A DNA stretch of 62,456 nt from Treponema sp. Lineage in GTDB: Bacteria > Spirochaetota > Spirochaetia > Treponematales > Treponemataceae. The notes below the pieces were generated by a model, which did not search any database, was not told the DNA's origin, and saw only the letters and a program-made list of their open reading frames with translations. The position numbers and the translations under genes were made by a program. Numbering within the stretch: the first letter of the stretch is position 1; the number at the start of each line of letters is the position of its first letter. Of this stretch, positions 42,955-51,566 are shown piece after piece. Location of the stretch: the NCBI GenBank assembly GCA_016293645.1, contig JAEDDW010000005.1, forward strand, positions 1-62,456. Direction: 5' to 3'.

Positions 42955-45900
42955 TTTCGTTACCCTCCTTATCGAATCCTGAACCTACCTTGTCGATAAG
43001 TTCCTGGTCACGTTCCGTAAGAGCAATCTGCTTGCCCTTGTCATCATAAATTGTAAAATCCAATGCAAGACCGCGAAGTTCCTGAACCATGACGTTGAAT
43101 GATTCCGGTACACCGATTGGTGCTGCCGGTTCACCCTTGACGATTGATTCGTAAACCTTTGAACGGCCGTTCATATCATCGGATTTGATTGTCATCATTT
43201 CCTGAAGTGTATTTGCTGCACCGTAAGCTTCCAGAGCCCAAACTTCCATTTCTCCGAGACGCTGACCACCGAACTGAGCCTTACCACCAAGTGGCTGCTG
43301 AGTAACGAGTGAGTAAGGTCCTGTTGAACGTGCATGCATCTTATCATCAACAAGGTGATGGAGCTTCATGAAGTATGTACATCCAACGAAAATCGGATTG
43401 AGGAATGGTTCACCTGTGAAACCGTCATGAACGATCTGCTTACAGTCTGGAGAAAGACCTGCTTCAACAAGTTTTTCTGCGATCTGTTCCTGACTTGGTG
43501 TCTGGAATGCTGGTGATGAGTACCATTCATCAAGGAAGTGTCCTGCGATACCAAGTTCGTTTTCCATAACCTGACCGATGTTCATACGAGATGGAACACC
43601 AAGCGGGTTAAGACAGATGTCAAGTGGAGTTCCGTCTTCAAGGTATGGCATGTCTTCTACCGGGAGAATACGTGCTACAACACCCTTGTTTCCGTGGCGT
43701 CCGGCCATCTTGTCACCGACAACGAGCTTACGCTTTTCAGCGATGATGACCTTTACCTTCTCATCGACACCTGGCTGGAGTTCATCACCTTCAGATCTCT
43801 TGAGACGCTGAATGTTGATGACAACACCCTGTGAACCATGTGGAAGCTTGAGCGAAGAATCACGTACTTCCTTGGCCTTTTCACCGAAGATCGAATTGAG
43901 GAGCTTGAATTCTGGAGTTGTTTCAGTTTCACTCTTTGGAGTTACCTTACCGACAAGAATATCTCCGGAACGAACCTTTGCACCGATACGAACGATACCT
44001 TCAGAATCAAGATTGTCAAGAATCTTTTCCGATGTATTAGGAATGTCGCGGGTAATGCGCTCTGGTCCAAGCTTTGTCTCACGGATCTCAACTTCGAATT
44101 CATGGATATGCATTGATGTATACATATCTTCCTTTACTACGCGCTGAGAAATGAGAACAGCGTCTTCGTAGTTGTAACCGTTCCATGGTACGAAACCAAC
44201 AAGGAGGTTGCGTCCAAGAGCAAGTTCTCCGTTGAATGTAGCTGGTCCGTCAGCGAGAACAGTTCCTGCTTCTACCTTTTCACCAACCTGAACTACAGGG
44301 CGCTGGTGGTTGCATGTATCCGAGTTGTTCTTCTGGTACTTGAGGAGTGGATACTCATCAATCTGGCCACGAACACCTTCCGGCTTAACCTTGATAAGGT
44401 CTGATTCTACCCATACAACTTCACCTGCACGGCGTGCCTTGATAAGAACACCTGAGTCGTAGGCTGTCTTGCGTTCCATACCGGTACCAACATGTGGTGG
44501 CTCCGGGAAAAGAAGAGGAACTGCCTGGCGCTGCATGTTACAACCCATGAGGGCACGGTTGGCGTCATCATGTTCAAGGAATGGAACAAGAGATGCTGAA
44601 ACGGAAATAACCTGACGTGGAGAAACGTCCATGTACTGGATGTCCTTTGGCGAGCGGCTTGAATAGTCACCGTGATGGCGGCAGGAAACAAGATCAGTTG
44701 GGAATGAACCGTCTTTCTTCATTCCTTCTGTTACCTGACCGATGTAGTACTTGTCTTCATCATCCGGATCAAGATACCTGACTTCATTTGTTGCCTTTCC
44801 GTTTTCAACCTTGCGGTATGGTTCCTCGAGGAAGCCGTAGTCATTGACCTTTGTAAAGATGGCAAGGGAAACGATCAAACCGATGTTTGGTCCTTCAGGA
44901 GTTTCGATAGGACACATGCGTCCATAGTGAGTATAGTGTACGTCACGAACTTCGAAACCTGCGCGGTCACGTGAAAGACCACCTGGACCAAGGGCAGACA
45001 TACGGCGCTTGTGAGTAAGTTCAGCAAGCGGATTACACTGATCCATGAACTGAGAAAGCTGGCTTGATCCGTAGAATTCGCGGATAGCCGACTGCAAAGG
45101 TTTGATTGAAATAAGGTCAGCAGGCTTGAGGGTCTCTGTTTCCTTGAGGTTCATGCGTTCCTTTGCGATGCGCTCCATGCGTGCAAATGCTGTCTTGAAC
45201 TGTGTAGTAAGAAGTTCTCCTACGGAACGAACACGACGGCGGCCAAGATGGTCGATATCGTCTGTGCTTTCCGCACGGATGTAAACCTCAATGAGGTGCT
45301 TCATTGTCTTGATTATGTCGTCCTTTGTAAGAGTAAGGTCTTCTACAGGATTTTCATATTCAAATTTCTTGTTGAGCTTGTAGCGTCCTACGCGACCGAG
45401 GTCATAACGGCGGATGCTGAAGAACATTGTTGTAAGGTCGCGTTCTGCAGCCTCGATGGTGATTGGTTCACCAGGCATGAGAACCTGATATACCTTGGAA
45501 AGACATTCTTCCTTTGTTGGCTCGTCAGGATTTGCTGAACCATCTTTTGAGAATGTGATCTCTTCCTTCTCAAAACAGTTGACGATCATTTCACTGTCAA
45601 GAGAAAGGTTCTTTTCATCCTTGTTGTTTACGTTCTTCTTTGTATTGAGCTTAATTACGCAGATTTCCTTGATGTTATGTGCAACAAGGTCATCGAGATC
45701 ATGCGGATGAAGTTTGTCACCTGCACGGAAGAGTTTCTTTTCTTCTCCTGTCTCGTCATCCTTGATCAAAACAGGCTTTGCGAGAATCTTACCTGCAAGT
45801 TCCTCACGCTTTTCTGCATCTGAAGGAATCTTTACATCTTCTGTTAGATAGAAGCAGTTGATGATTTCTTCACGTGTTGAATATCCAAGTGCGCGAAGGA

Positions 45901-46504
45901 AGATTGTACCGAGAATCTTCTTCTTGCGGTCGATCTTTGCGTAAATGAGTTCTTTTTTCTGGTCGATTTCAAATTCAAGCCATGATCCACGGTATGGAAT
46001 GATACGGCTTGAAAGTACACCCTTTTCATTCTGGAAAATAACTCCAGGCGAACGGTGGATCTGGGAAACTACTACGCGTTCTGCACCATTGATGATGAAT
46101 GTTCCGCGGTCTGTCATAAGTGGAATGTCTCCCATGAAGACATTGCGTTCCATGACAAGACCAGTTTCCTTGAAGTGGAGGTTTATGATTGCCTTAAGTG
46201 CAACTGTATAGGAAGCGCCCTTGTTCTTGCATTCAAGTTCTGAAAATTTTGTGTTCTTGAAGTCGATCTCATAGTGGTCGAATTCAAGAGCCATGCTTCC
46301 GTCCGGGCTCTCGATTGGGAATGTTGAAGTGAATACTTCCTGAAGACCCTGATTTAAAAGTGGTTCACCTTTTTCAAGTCTTTCACGCTGGATAAACTGT
46401 TCGAAAGATGAAAGCTGAATGTCGATAAGGTTCGGCAATTCCATGAAATCCTGGATGTCTTTGCCGATGTACTTACGGTTTATTGTCTTGCTTTTTGCAA
46501 ACAT
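42947..46504 (-). CDS. rpoB: RNA polymerase beta subunit
   Basis: The 1185-residue subunit that forms the rifampicin pocket. The resistance region reads GSSQLSQFMDQCNPLAEL and then THKRRMSALGPGGLSRDR. Relative to E. coli numbering, D516, H526 and S531 are retained, while N518 is Cys. Other landmarks: GYNYEDAVLISQRVV and KMAGRHGNKGVVARILPVED (catalytic Lys region). AGGGG-like bases precede the ATG; a 290-bp leader with a strong hairpin separates it from rplL. Confidence 0.98.
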   Translation of the reverse strand: MFAKSKTINRKYIGKDIQDFMELPNLIDIQLSSFEQFIQRERLEKGEPLLNQGLQEVFTSTFPIESPDGSMALEFDHYEIDFKNTKFSELECKNKGASYTVALKAIINLHFKETGLVMERNVFMGDIPLMTDRGTFIINGAERVVVSQIHRSPGVIFQNEKGVLSSRIIPYRGSWLEFEIDQKKELIYAKIDRKKKILGTIFLRALGYSTREEIINCFYLTEDVKIPSDAEKREELAGKILAKPVLIKDDETGEEKKLFRAGDKLHPHDLDDLVAHNIKEICVIKLNTKKNVNNKDEKNLSLDSEMIVNCFEKEEITFSKDGSANPDEPTKEECLSKVYQVLMPGEPITIEAAERDLTTMFFSIRRYDLGRVGRYKLNKKFEYENPVEDLTLTKDDIIKTMKHLIEVYIRAESTDDIDHLGRRRVRSVGELLTTQFKTAFARMERIAKERMNLKETETLKPADLISIKPLQSAIREFYGSSQLSQFMDQCNPLAELTHKRRMSALGPGGLSRDRAGFEVRDVHYTHYGRMCPIETPEGPNIGLIVSLAIFTKVNDYGFLEEPYRKVENGKATNEVRYLDPDDEDKYYIGQVTEGMKKDGSFPTDLVSCRHHGDYSSRSPKDIQYMDVSPRQVISVSASLVPFLEHDDANRALMGCNMQRQAVPLLFPEPPHVGTGMERKTAYDSGVLIKARRAGEVVWVESDLIKVKPEGVRGQIDEYPLLKYQKNNSDTCNHQRPVVQVGEKVEAGTVLADGPATFNGELALGRNLLVGFVPWNGYNYEDAVLISQRVVKEDMYTSMHIHEFEVEIRETKLGPERITRDIPNTSEKILDNLDSEGIVRIGAKVRSGDILVGKVTPKSETETTPEFKLLNSIFGEKAKEVRDSSLKLPHGSQGVVINIQRLKRSEGDELQPGVDEKVKVIIAEKRKLVVGDKMAGRHGNKGVVARILPVEDMPYLEDGTPLDICLNPLGVPSRMNIGQVMENELGIAGHFLDEWYSSPAFQTPSQEQIAEKLVEAGLSPDCKQIVHDGFTGEPFLNPIFVGCTYFMKLHHLVDDKMHARSTGPYSLVTQQPLGGKAQFGGQRLGEMEVWALEAYGAANTLQEMMTIKSDDMNGRSKVYESIVKGEPAAPIGVPESFNVMVQELRGLALDFTIYDDKGKQIALTERDQELIDKVGSGFDKEGNENA

Positions 46505-46629
46505 TCATTTCCCCTGTGTTACTGAAAGGTTTGGTACAGCCGGAACCGCTACAAGAAAAGACTTTTCTCAGCACGAGATCCGATGTCCTTGAAGGAAACC
46601 TCAGTTCCTTAATCTGCCGTTTTATACGA

Positions 46630-46668
46630 CAAAAGCTTCAGGGTAACTTTTGCATCACCCTGAAGCTG
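46630..46668 (-). terminator. Attenuator-like hairpin between rplL and rpoB
   Basis: A perfect 11-bp stem (AGCTTCAGGGT with ACCCTGAAGCT) with a 12-base loop, followed by TTTG on the minus strand. The weak T-run suits partial termination or RNase processing, as in the E. coli rplL-rpoB spacer. The rest of the 290-bp gap shows no gene. Confidence 0.6.
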
Positions 46669-46793
46669 AAATCACATATTAAAATGCAATCGATTTCTGG
46701 TTCAGGCTGCTTCTGTTGTACATCCATAAGCAACCTGAAAGTGCGGAAATCCTGATGTGGAATTTCCGACGACAAAAACAAAGTTCCTGTCTA

Positions 46794-47165
46794 TTATTTC
46801 TTTGAAGCCTTACCACCGGCTGCAGCGATGTCAGCGATCATCTTGTCTGCATCTGCCTTTGATACGTTCTCCTTGAGAACTGCTGGAGCACCTTCAACGA
46901 GTGCCTTTGCTTCACCAAGTCCGAGACCTGTGATTGCGCGAACAGCCTTGATAACGTCGATCTTCTTGTCACCGAATGATTCAAGAGTAACTGTGAATTC
47001 TGTCTGTTCTTCTGCTGCTGCTCCACCTGCTGCTGGACCTGCTGCTGCAACTGCTACTGCTGCTGTAACACCAAACTTTTCTTCCATAGCCTTAACGAGG
47101 TCAGCTGCCTGCTGAACTGTCATTGCTGCGATTGCGTCCAAGATTTCTTCATTTGTAAGTGCCAT
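46794..47165 (-). CDS. rplL: Ribosomal protein L7/L12
   Basis: A 123-residue stalk protein that recruits translation GTPases. I chose ATG 47165 (MALTNEEILDAIAAMTVQQA); the longer frame is leader. The Ala/Gly hinge (AVAAAGPAAGGAAAEEQ) and C-terminal domain (KIDVIKAVRAITGLGLGEAK) are typical. Confidence 0.97.
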   Translation of the reverse strand: MALTNEEILDAIAAMTVQQAADLVKAMEEKFGVTAAVAVAAAGPAAGGAAAEEQTEFTVTLESFGDKKIDVIKAVRAITGLGLGEAKALVEGAPAVLKENVSKADADKMIADIAAAGGKASKK

Positions 47166-47282
47166 AATTGTCTTCCTTTTGCCATAAAGGCATCTAATTT
47201 TGTTGCGGTGAGATCCTACGGATCTGCTTGCCCGCATACAGTATTTTTCTGCAGATAGTAATCAGCACATAGAAGCCTAACT

Positions 47283-47325
47283 GCAGTTTCTCAGATTCCC
47301 GTCAACGGGTCTGAAAATGTGTTGT
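47283..47325 (-). other. Hairpin between rplJ and rplL
   Basis: TTTCAGA and TCTGAGAAA arms enclose a CCCGT/ACGGG stem on the minus strand, in the 172-bp gap before rplL. No T-run follows. It may protect or process the mRNA to allow four L12 per L10. Confidence 0.35.
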
Positions 47326-47337
47326 TTTAGCGGCCGA

Positions 47338-47910
47338 TTATTCAGCTGCTGGTGCTGGAGCTTCTGCGGCTGGAGCTGCTTCGGCTGCTGGTGCAGCTGC
47401 TGCTGGTCCTTCCTTTTCAAGCTTCTCAACATATGCCTGCAATGTAGCTGCGAGTTTCTGAGCAGGTCCATTGATAGCAGACATGAGCATAGCGATAAGC
47501 TGCTTCTTTCCAGGGAGCTTAGAAAGTGCTTCGATCTTTGCAGCATCGTATACTTCGTTTTCAACCCATGCACCCTTTACTACGAGTGATGGAGCTTCCT
47601 TGATGAAGTCAAAGAGGATCTTTGCAGATTCGTTTGCTTCATCCTTTATCATGGCGATTGCTGTTGGTCCTGAAAGGAACTGTGCAACATCGTCATTGTT
47701 CATTTCGCTGAATGCTACGCGTGCAAAGTTATTCTTGATAACCTTGATTGTTGCATCCTTTTCGCGAAGTGACTTACGGAGCTTTGTGATCTGTTCAACT
47801 GTAAGTCCGCGGTATTCAACAAAGATGAATTCCTTGTATTCACTAAGAATCTTCTTTGCTTCTTCAATAGCAGCTGTCTTAGCTGGCTGTGTCTTTCCAA
47901 TGATAGCCAT
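47338..47910 (-). CDS. rplJ: Ribosomal protein L10
   Basis: A 190-residue stalk base protein. FIFVEYRGLTVEQITKLRKS and KVIKNNFARVAF are diagnostic, and the C-terminal helix (LAATLQAYVEKLEKE) holds the L12 dimers. A 25-residue Ala/Pro/Glu tail follows that resembles the tails of L17 and the zinc-ribbon protein. Start and rplA stop overlap as TAATG. Confidence 0.97.
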   Translation of the reverse strand: MAIIGKTQPAKTAAIEEAKKILSEYKEFIFVEYRGLTVEQITKLRKSLREKDATIKVIKNNFARVAFSEMNNDDVAQFLSGPTAIAMIKDEANESAKILFDFIKEAPSLVVKGAWVENEVYDAAKIEALSKLPGKKQLIAMLMSAINGPAQKLAATLQAYVEKLEKEGPAAAAPAAEAAPAAEAPAPAAE

Positions 47911-48587
47911 TATTCTGCCTCCTTGAAGTCAATCCATACACCAGGACCCATTGAAGAACTGATTGATACTGAGCGGATGAATCCAGCCTTTGCATCAACA
48001 GGCTTCTTCTTCTGAAGTTCAGATAGGAATGTGTCAACGTTTTCTGCAGTCTTTGCTGTGTCCATCGAAACCTTTCCTACTGGAATGTGTACAACACCTG
48101 TCTTGTCAGCGCGGAATTCTGTACGACCCTTCTTGAGTTCAGCAACAGCACCTGCGATGTCAGGAGTAACTGTACCTGTCTTTGGGTTAGGCATAAGACC
48201 CTTGCGTCCGAGAACCATACCAAGACGACCTACGTCCTTCATCATGTCTGGTGTAGCAACTGCAACGTCGAAATCGAGCCAGCCACCCTTAACTTTGTCA
48301 AGGTATTCTGGACCTGCATATGTAGCACCTGCATCGAGAGCTTCCTTTGCACGTTCTTCCTTACAGAATACGAGAACACGCTTTTCTGCTGTGAACTGGT
48401 GTGGGAACACGAGAGTATCACGAACAGTCTGGTTCTTCTCAAGCTTGAGTGTTACAGAAAGTTCAACTGTTTCGTCGAACTTAACGTAATGAAGATCCTT
48501 TACGAGCTGGCAAGCTGCTGGAACATCATAAGCCTTAGATGGATCATACTTTTTCAATGAATCCATGTATTTCTTTCCGTGTTTCAT
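47910..48587 (-). CDS. rplA: Ribosomal protein L1
   Basis: A 225-residue mobile L1-stalk protein and classical translational repressor of rplKA. VRDTLVFPHQFTAEKRVLVF, GLMPNPKTGTVTPDIAGAV and GKVSMDTAKTAENVDTFL are present. It starts one base after rplK ends. Confidence 0.97.
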   Translation of the reverse strand: MKHGKKYMDSLKKYDPSKAYDVPAACQLVKDLHYVKFDETVELSVTLKLEKNQTVRDTLVFPHQFTAEKRVLVFCKEERAKEALDAGATYAGPEYLDKVKGGWLDFDVAVATPDMMKDVGRLGMVLGRKGLMPNPKTGTVTPDIAGAVAELKKGRTEFRADKTGVVHIPVGKVSMDTAKTAENVDTFLSELQKKKPVDAKAGFIRSVSISSSMGPGVWIDFKEAE

Positions 48588-48588
48588 T

Positions 48589-49020
48589 TTAAGCCTCCAC
48601 CTCTACACCCATACTGCGTGCAGTACCGGCGATGATTTTCTTTGCTGCTTCAAGATCGTTAGCGTTAAGATCAGGCAACTTCTGCTTTGCGATTTCTTCA
48701 ACAGCCTGAGCAGAAATCTTTCCAACCTTGTCGCGGAGAGGATTTCCAGCACCCTTCTGAATGCCTGCTGCCTTCTTGATGAGAACAGCTGCTGGAGGTG
48801 TCTTGAGAATGAAAGTGAATGATTTATCCTGATAAACAGTGATAACAACAGGGATGATGAGTCCCTTTTCCATGTTCTTGGTGCGGTCATTGAATTCCTG
48901 TACGAATTTTGGTGCAGGAACACCGTGAGGTCCAAGAGCAGGGCCGATTGGAGGTGCAGGAGTAGCAGCGCCTGCAGGGCACTGTAACTTGATGTAAGTC
49001 TGTACCTTTTTTGTAGCCAT
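48589..49020 (-). CDS. rplK: Ribosomal protein L11
   Basis: A 143-residue GTPase-centre protein: TYIKLQCPAGAATPAPPIGP and ALGPHGVPAPKFVQEFN contain the proline-rich hinge that binds thiostrepton. AGGAGC precedes the ATG. Confidence 0.98.
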   Translation of the reverse strand: MATKKVQTYIKLQCPAGAATPAPPIGPALGPHGVPAPKFVQEFNDRTKNMEKGLIIPVVITVYQDKSFTFILKTPPAAVLIKKAAGIQKGAGNPLRDKVGKISAQAVEEIAKQKLPDLNANDLEAAKKIIAGTARSMGVEVEA

Positions 49021-49154
49021 AATATAGCTCCTTAAGAATTGGTGTGAATTCCCTTCCGTGCGGAAGAGATTCTAGCGAAGCACCTTTGTCCGACGGACTT
49101 GTACTTCTCCCAAATATTAAGAAAAAGATGAAAAACCTGGCGGTCAATCATCAA

Positions 49155-49184
49155 TTACTTATCAAATATCAGGACACTTGTGTG
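49155..49184 (-). promoter_or_regulatory. Candidate rplKAJL promoter
   Basis: Minus strand TTGACA, 17 bp, TTGATA. It lies downstream of the nusG hairpin and about 140 nt before rplK. The -10 is a weak match. Confidence 0.35.
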
Positions 49185-49204
49185 TCAATTTATACGTCTA
49201 TAGA

Positions 49205-49230
49205 CGACAAAAGCCCGCAAAAGCAGGCTC
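49205..49230 (-). terminator. Hairpin after nusG
   Basis: AGCCTGC-TTTT-GCGGGCT (one G-T pair) followed by TTTG. It ends 8 nt past the nusG stop, and may partly separate secE-nusG from rplKAJL. Confidence 0.5.
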
Positions 49231-49237
49231 ATGTAAT

Positions 49238-49795
49238 TTAGATTTTTTCAACCTGAAGAACATCAACTTCAACCGGTGTAACGCGACCAAAGATCTGAAC
49301 GTTGACACGAAGTTTATTTCTTTCAGCCATAACTTCTTCGACTGTACCGCTGAAGGTTGCGAAGGGTCCCTCAGTAATCTTAACGTTGTCACCAATATCG
49401 TAAGACTGCTTTACGCGAACCGCTTTTTCACCCTTGAGCTCACCGGCAGCAAGAAGCATTCTCTTTGCCTCTTCTCCGGAAATAGGACGAGGTCTTTCAG
49501 ACGGACTTGTTCCAACAAAACCAGTAACACCCTGAATACGGCGGATCTGTGAACAAACATCCTTCCATCCGATCTGTGGAAGATCCATTTCCACCATGAT
49601 GTATCCAGGCAAGAGAAGGTTATTCTTTACGTGCTTCTTATTATTGCGAACTTCTGTGACTTCTTCAGTAGGAACTTTCACCTGAATAAGAACTGAGGAA
49701 TCAATCTTGTTCTCTGCAATCATCTCTGAAAGGGTACGATTGATCTTCTGTTCGTAACCTGTATAGACATGAACGATATACCAGCTTCTTGCCAT
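49238..49795 (-). CDS. nusG: Transcription elongation/antitermination factor NusG
   Basis: A 185-residue factor with the NGN domain (RSWYIVHVYTGYEQKINRTL, LLPGYIMVEMDL) and a C-terminal KOW domain (DIGDNVKITEGPFATFSGTV). It binds RNA polymerase and, through KOW, S10/NusE or Rho. Encoded in the same block as S10 and the boxA-like leader it may serve. Confidence 0.97.
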   Translation of the reverse strand: MARSWYIVHVYTGYEQKINRTLSEMIAENKIDSSVLIQVKVPTEEVTEVRNNKKHVKNNLLLPGYIMVEMDLPQIGWKDVCSQIRRIQGVTGFVGTSPSERPRPISGEEAKRMLLAAGELKGEKAVRVKQSYDIGDNVKITEGPFATFSGTVEEVMAERNKLRVNVQIFGRVTPVEVDVLQVEKI

Positions 49796-49814
49796 AAGAT
49801 TTTCCTAAACTGAA

Positions 49815-50000
49815 TTAGAATACTAACATGAGGCCTTTTGTGAAAAGCCAGTCAAGAAGACCAAGGATTATTGCAACAACAATTGTAGAGATGAAAACTA
49901 CTTTTGTTGAAGAAAGAACATCACTGCGTGTAGGCCAAGTTACCTTTCTAAGTTCTCCAGCACATTCTTTTACAAACTTGATAATATTCTTCATCTTCAT
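49815..50000 (-). CDS. secE: Preprotein translocase subunit SecE
   Basis: A 61-residue short SecE with one amphipathic helix (FVKECAGELRKVTWPTRSDV) and one membrane span (VVFISTIVVAIILGLLDWLF). Partner of SecY. Ends 19 bp before nusG. Confidence 0.96.
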   Translation of the reverse strand: MKMKNIIKFVKECAGELRKVTWPTRSDVLSSTKVVFISTIVVAIILGLLDWLFTKGLMLVF

Positions 50001-50019
50001 CCTCTATATGAAAAAATAA

Positions 50020-50092
50020 CAGGCCAGGCAGGACTCGAACCCGCGACAACCGGTTTTGGAGACCGGGACTCTACCAACTGAGCTACTGACCT
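50020..50092 (-). tRNA. trpT: tRNA-Trp (CCA)
   Basis: Acceptor stem AGGTCAG/CTGGCCT (one T-G pair), anticodon loop CTCCAAA with anticodon CCA, T-arm GGGTTCGAGTCC. The discriminator is G, as usual for Trp. CCA is not encoded. It lies between rpmG and secE and is probably cut from their common transcript. Confidence 0.95.
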
Positions 50093-50115
50093 AAATTAAT
50101 TTATATTGATATAAA

Positions 50116-50292
50116 TTATTTAACCTTTGTTTCCTTGTGAAGGATTGACTTACGGCAGAATGGACAGTACTTAGCCTTTTCGAGCTTTCCTGTGATATTC
50201 TTGCGGTTCTTGTATGTTGTGTAGTTCTTGCGCTTACACTCTGTACACTGCAAAGCGATGATTTCAACAGCAGTCTTCTTCTTGCTTCCCAT
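50116..50292 (-). CDS. rpmG: Ribosomal protein L33
   Basis: A 58-residue protein starting MGSKKKTAVEIIALQCTECK. Both CxxC pairs (CTEC, CPFC) are present, so it is the zinc form. I chose ATG 50292; the longer frame runs through tRNA-Thr. Confidence 0.96.
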   Translation of the reverse strand: MGSKKKTAVEIIALQCTECKRKNYTTYKNRKNITGKLEKAKYCPFCRKSILHKETKVK

Positions 50293-50321
50293 TTTATTTA
50301 CTCCTAAAAATTCTTTCTCAT

Positions 50322-50394
50322 AGCTCCCAAGCGGAATCGGACCGCTGACCTCATCGTTACCAACGATGTGCTCTACCGACTGAGCTATAAGAGC
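50322..50394 (-). tRNA. thrT: tRNA-Thr (GGU)
   Basis: Acceptor stem GCTCTTA/TGGGAGC, D-arm TAGCTCAGTCGGTAGAGC, anticodon stem CATCG/CGATG with loop TTGGTAA (anticodon GGT) and T-arm GCGGTCCGATTCCGC. No encoded CCA. First transcript element of the tRNA-Thr-rpmG-tRNA-Trp-secE-nusG unit. Confidence 0.95.
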
Positions 50395-50438
50395 GTAAAC
50401 GGGCATACAATAATCCCGTAAAATATGAATGTTTGCAA

Positions 50439-50467
50439 AATATATATTAACAGAAAAATTAAGTCAA
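50439..50467 (-). promoter_or_regulatory. Promoter of the tRNA-Thr-rpmG-secE-nusG unit
   Basis: TTGACT, 17 bp, TATATT on the minus strand, about 45 nt before the tRNA. GAATTC ends three bases before the -35 and starts the phased array. Confidence 0.75.
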
Positions 50468-50470
50468 TAA

Positions 50471-50537
50471 GAATTCACCGAATTCAAGCCAAATTCGCAG
50501 ATGAATTTTGCAAATTCGCAAGAATTCGGAAGAATTC
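50471..50537. repeat. Helically phased AATTC array upstream of the tRNA-Thr promoter
   Basis: Seven AATT-centred hexamers start at 50471, 50480, 50491, 50503, 50512, 50522 and 50532: GAATTC four times, AAATTC twice, GAATTT once. Spacings are 9, 11, 12, 9, 10 and 10 (mean 10.2 bp). The array abuts the -35 on one side and the cysE stop on the other. Confidence 0.8.
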
Positions 50538-50547
50538 ACCGGTTTTC

Positions 50548-51408
50548 CTACTGCTCGTTCTGAAGAACAGTGGTATGTGGCGGAACTGACCCGGTTATCC
50601 ACGTATTTCCGCCGATGACACAGCCTTCTCCAATGACAGTAGAACCACCAAGGATGGTTGCATTGGCATAGATCGTCACATTATCTTCGATGGTAGGATG
50701 ACGCTTCTTGTTCATCAGCTCCTTTTTTACGCTCATGGCACCAAGAGTCACGCCCTGGTAAATCTTTACATTGTTCCCGATTATGCAGCTTTCACCGATG
50801 ACAACACCTGTTCCATGGTCGATGAAAAAACTTTCCCCTATGGATGCCCCAGGATTGATGTCGATTCCAGTACGGCTATGGGCATGTTCGCTCATGATGC
50901 GTGGAATGACAGGAATTCCGTTTCTGCAGAGGAAATTGGCGATCCTGTACACCGTAATGGCCTCAAGACCAGGGTAGGAAATGATGACTTCCTCATTCGA
51001 CTTTGCCGCAGGATCACCCGCATTGGCGGCCTGAACGTCAAGACCGATCTTTCTTCGGATCTCAGGAACCTCCTCTATGAGCGCAAGGGCTGCCTTTTCC
51101 GCAAGGTCAAAGCAATGGGACTGCTCGATCTTGCTGTCCTGAATGACAAACATCAGGGCTTTCTTTATTTCCCTTGTAAGCATGGAAAGTATGCGGTTGA
51201 CGCGCTCTCCTGTAACAAAACGGAGTGTTGCCGAATCAAGCTCCTCTGCTGTCCTGTAGCCCGGAAAAATAAGACACTGAAGGTCTCTCAGAACGGAAAT
51301 CACATTCTCCCTGTTTGGGAAACTGCTGGACTCCTCAAGGTTTATTCCACCATATTTTTCATAAGAATCAAGAATTCCCTGAACTGCACTGTCGATAGTT
51401 GTATTCAT
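50548..51408 (-). CDS. cysE: Serine O-acetyltransferase
   Basis: It acetylates serine with acetyl-CoA, the first step of cysteine synthesis. The 286-residue protein has a helical N-terminal half and a left-handed beta-helix (hexapeptide repeats) from about 190: GIDINPGASIGESFFIDHGT with the catalytic Asp-His, VIGESCIIGNNVKIYQGVTL, and RHPTIEDNVTIYANATILGG. The longer N-terminal domain is like the EpsC-type enzymes. GGGAG lies 7 nt before ATG 51408. No cysK is adjacent in the window. Its leader holds two promoters and a terminator. Confidence 0.93.
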   Translation of the reverse strand: MNTTIDSAVQGILDSYEKYGGINLEESSSFPNRENVISVLRDLQCLIFPGYRTAEELDSATLRFVTGERVNRILSMLTREIKKALMFVIQDSKIEQSHCFDLAEKAALALIEEVPEIRRKIGLDVQAANAGDPAAKSNEEVIISYPGLEAITVYRIANFLCRNGIPVIPRIMSEHAHSRTGIDINPGASIGESFFIDHGTGVVIGESCIIGNNVKIYQGVTLGAMSVKKELMNKKRHPTIEDNVTIYANATILGGSTVIGEGCVIGGNTWITGSVPPHTTVLQNEQ

Positions 51409-51423
51409 CAGAAGTCTCCCTTT

Positions 51424-51444
51424 TCAATTGGCTATTGAAAACAT
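51424..51444 (-). CDS. Possible leaderless 6-codon upstream ORF of cysE
   Basis: ATG TTT TCA ATA GCC AAT TGA starts six bases after an extended -10 (TGC TATATT). A ribosome that starts here would end 15 nt before cysE. It has no Cys or Ser run to suggest classical attenuation; Ser is codon 3. Whether it is translated is unknown. Confidence 0.3.
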   Translation of the reverse strand: MFSIAN

Positions 51445-51450
51445 GCCACT

Positions 51451-51459
51451 AATATAGCA
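51451..51459 (-). promoter_or_regulatory. cysE promoter P2 (extended -10)
   Basis: TGC TATATT on the minus strand, downstream of the leader terminator and about 43 nt before cysE. No good -35. Confidence 0.5.
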
Positions 51460-51471
51460 AAAAACGCAGAC

Positions 51472-51510
51472 AAAAAAAATAGCAGCACCAGAAAAATTCC
51501 GGCACTGCTA
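51472..51510 (-). terminator. Terminator in the purH-like/cysE gap
   Basis: TAGCAG/CTGCTA stem extended by TGCC/GGTG, then T8 on the minus strand. A preceding GTCCGA/TCGGAC hairpin has a GTAA (GNRA) loop. Confidence 0.75.
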
Positions 51511-51566
51511 CGTCCGATTACTCGGACATCGGAGAGAGTTTATCAGCTCTTTTACAAGCCACGTTT

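Noticed and set aside
24228..49000. Long plus-strand open frames across the ribosomal and rpoBC genes
   Set aside because: They are antisense shadows of strongly conserved minus-strand genes and lack ribosome sites.
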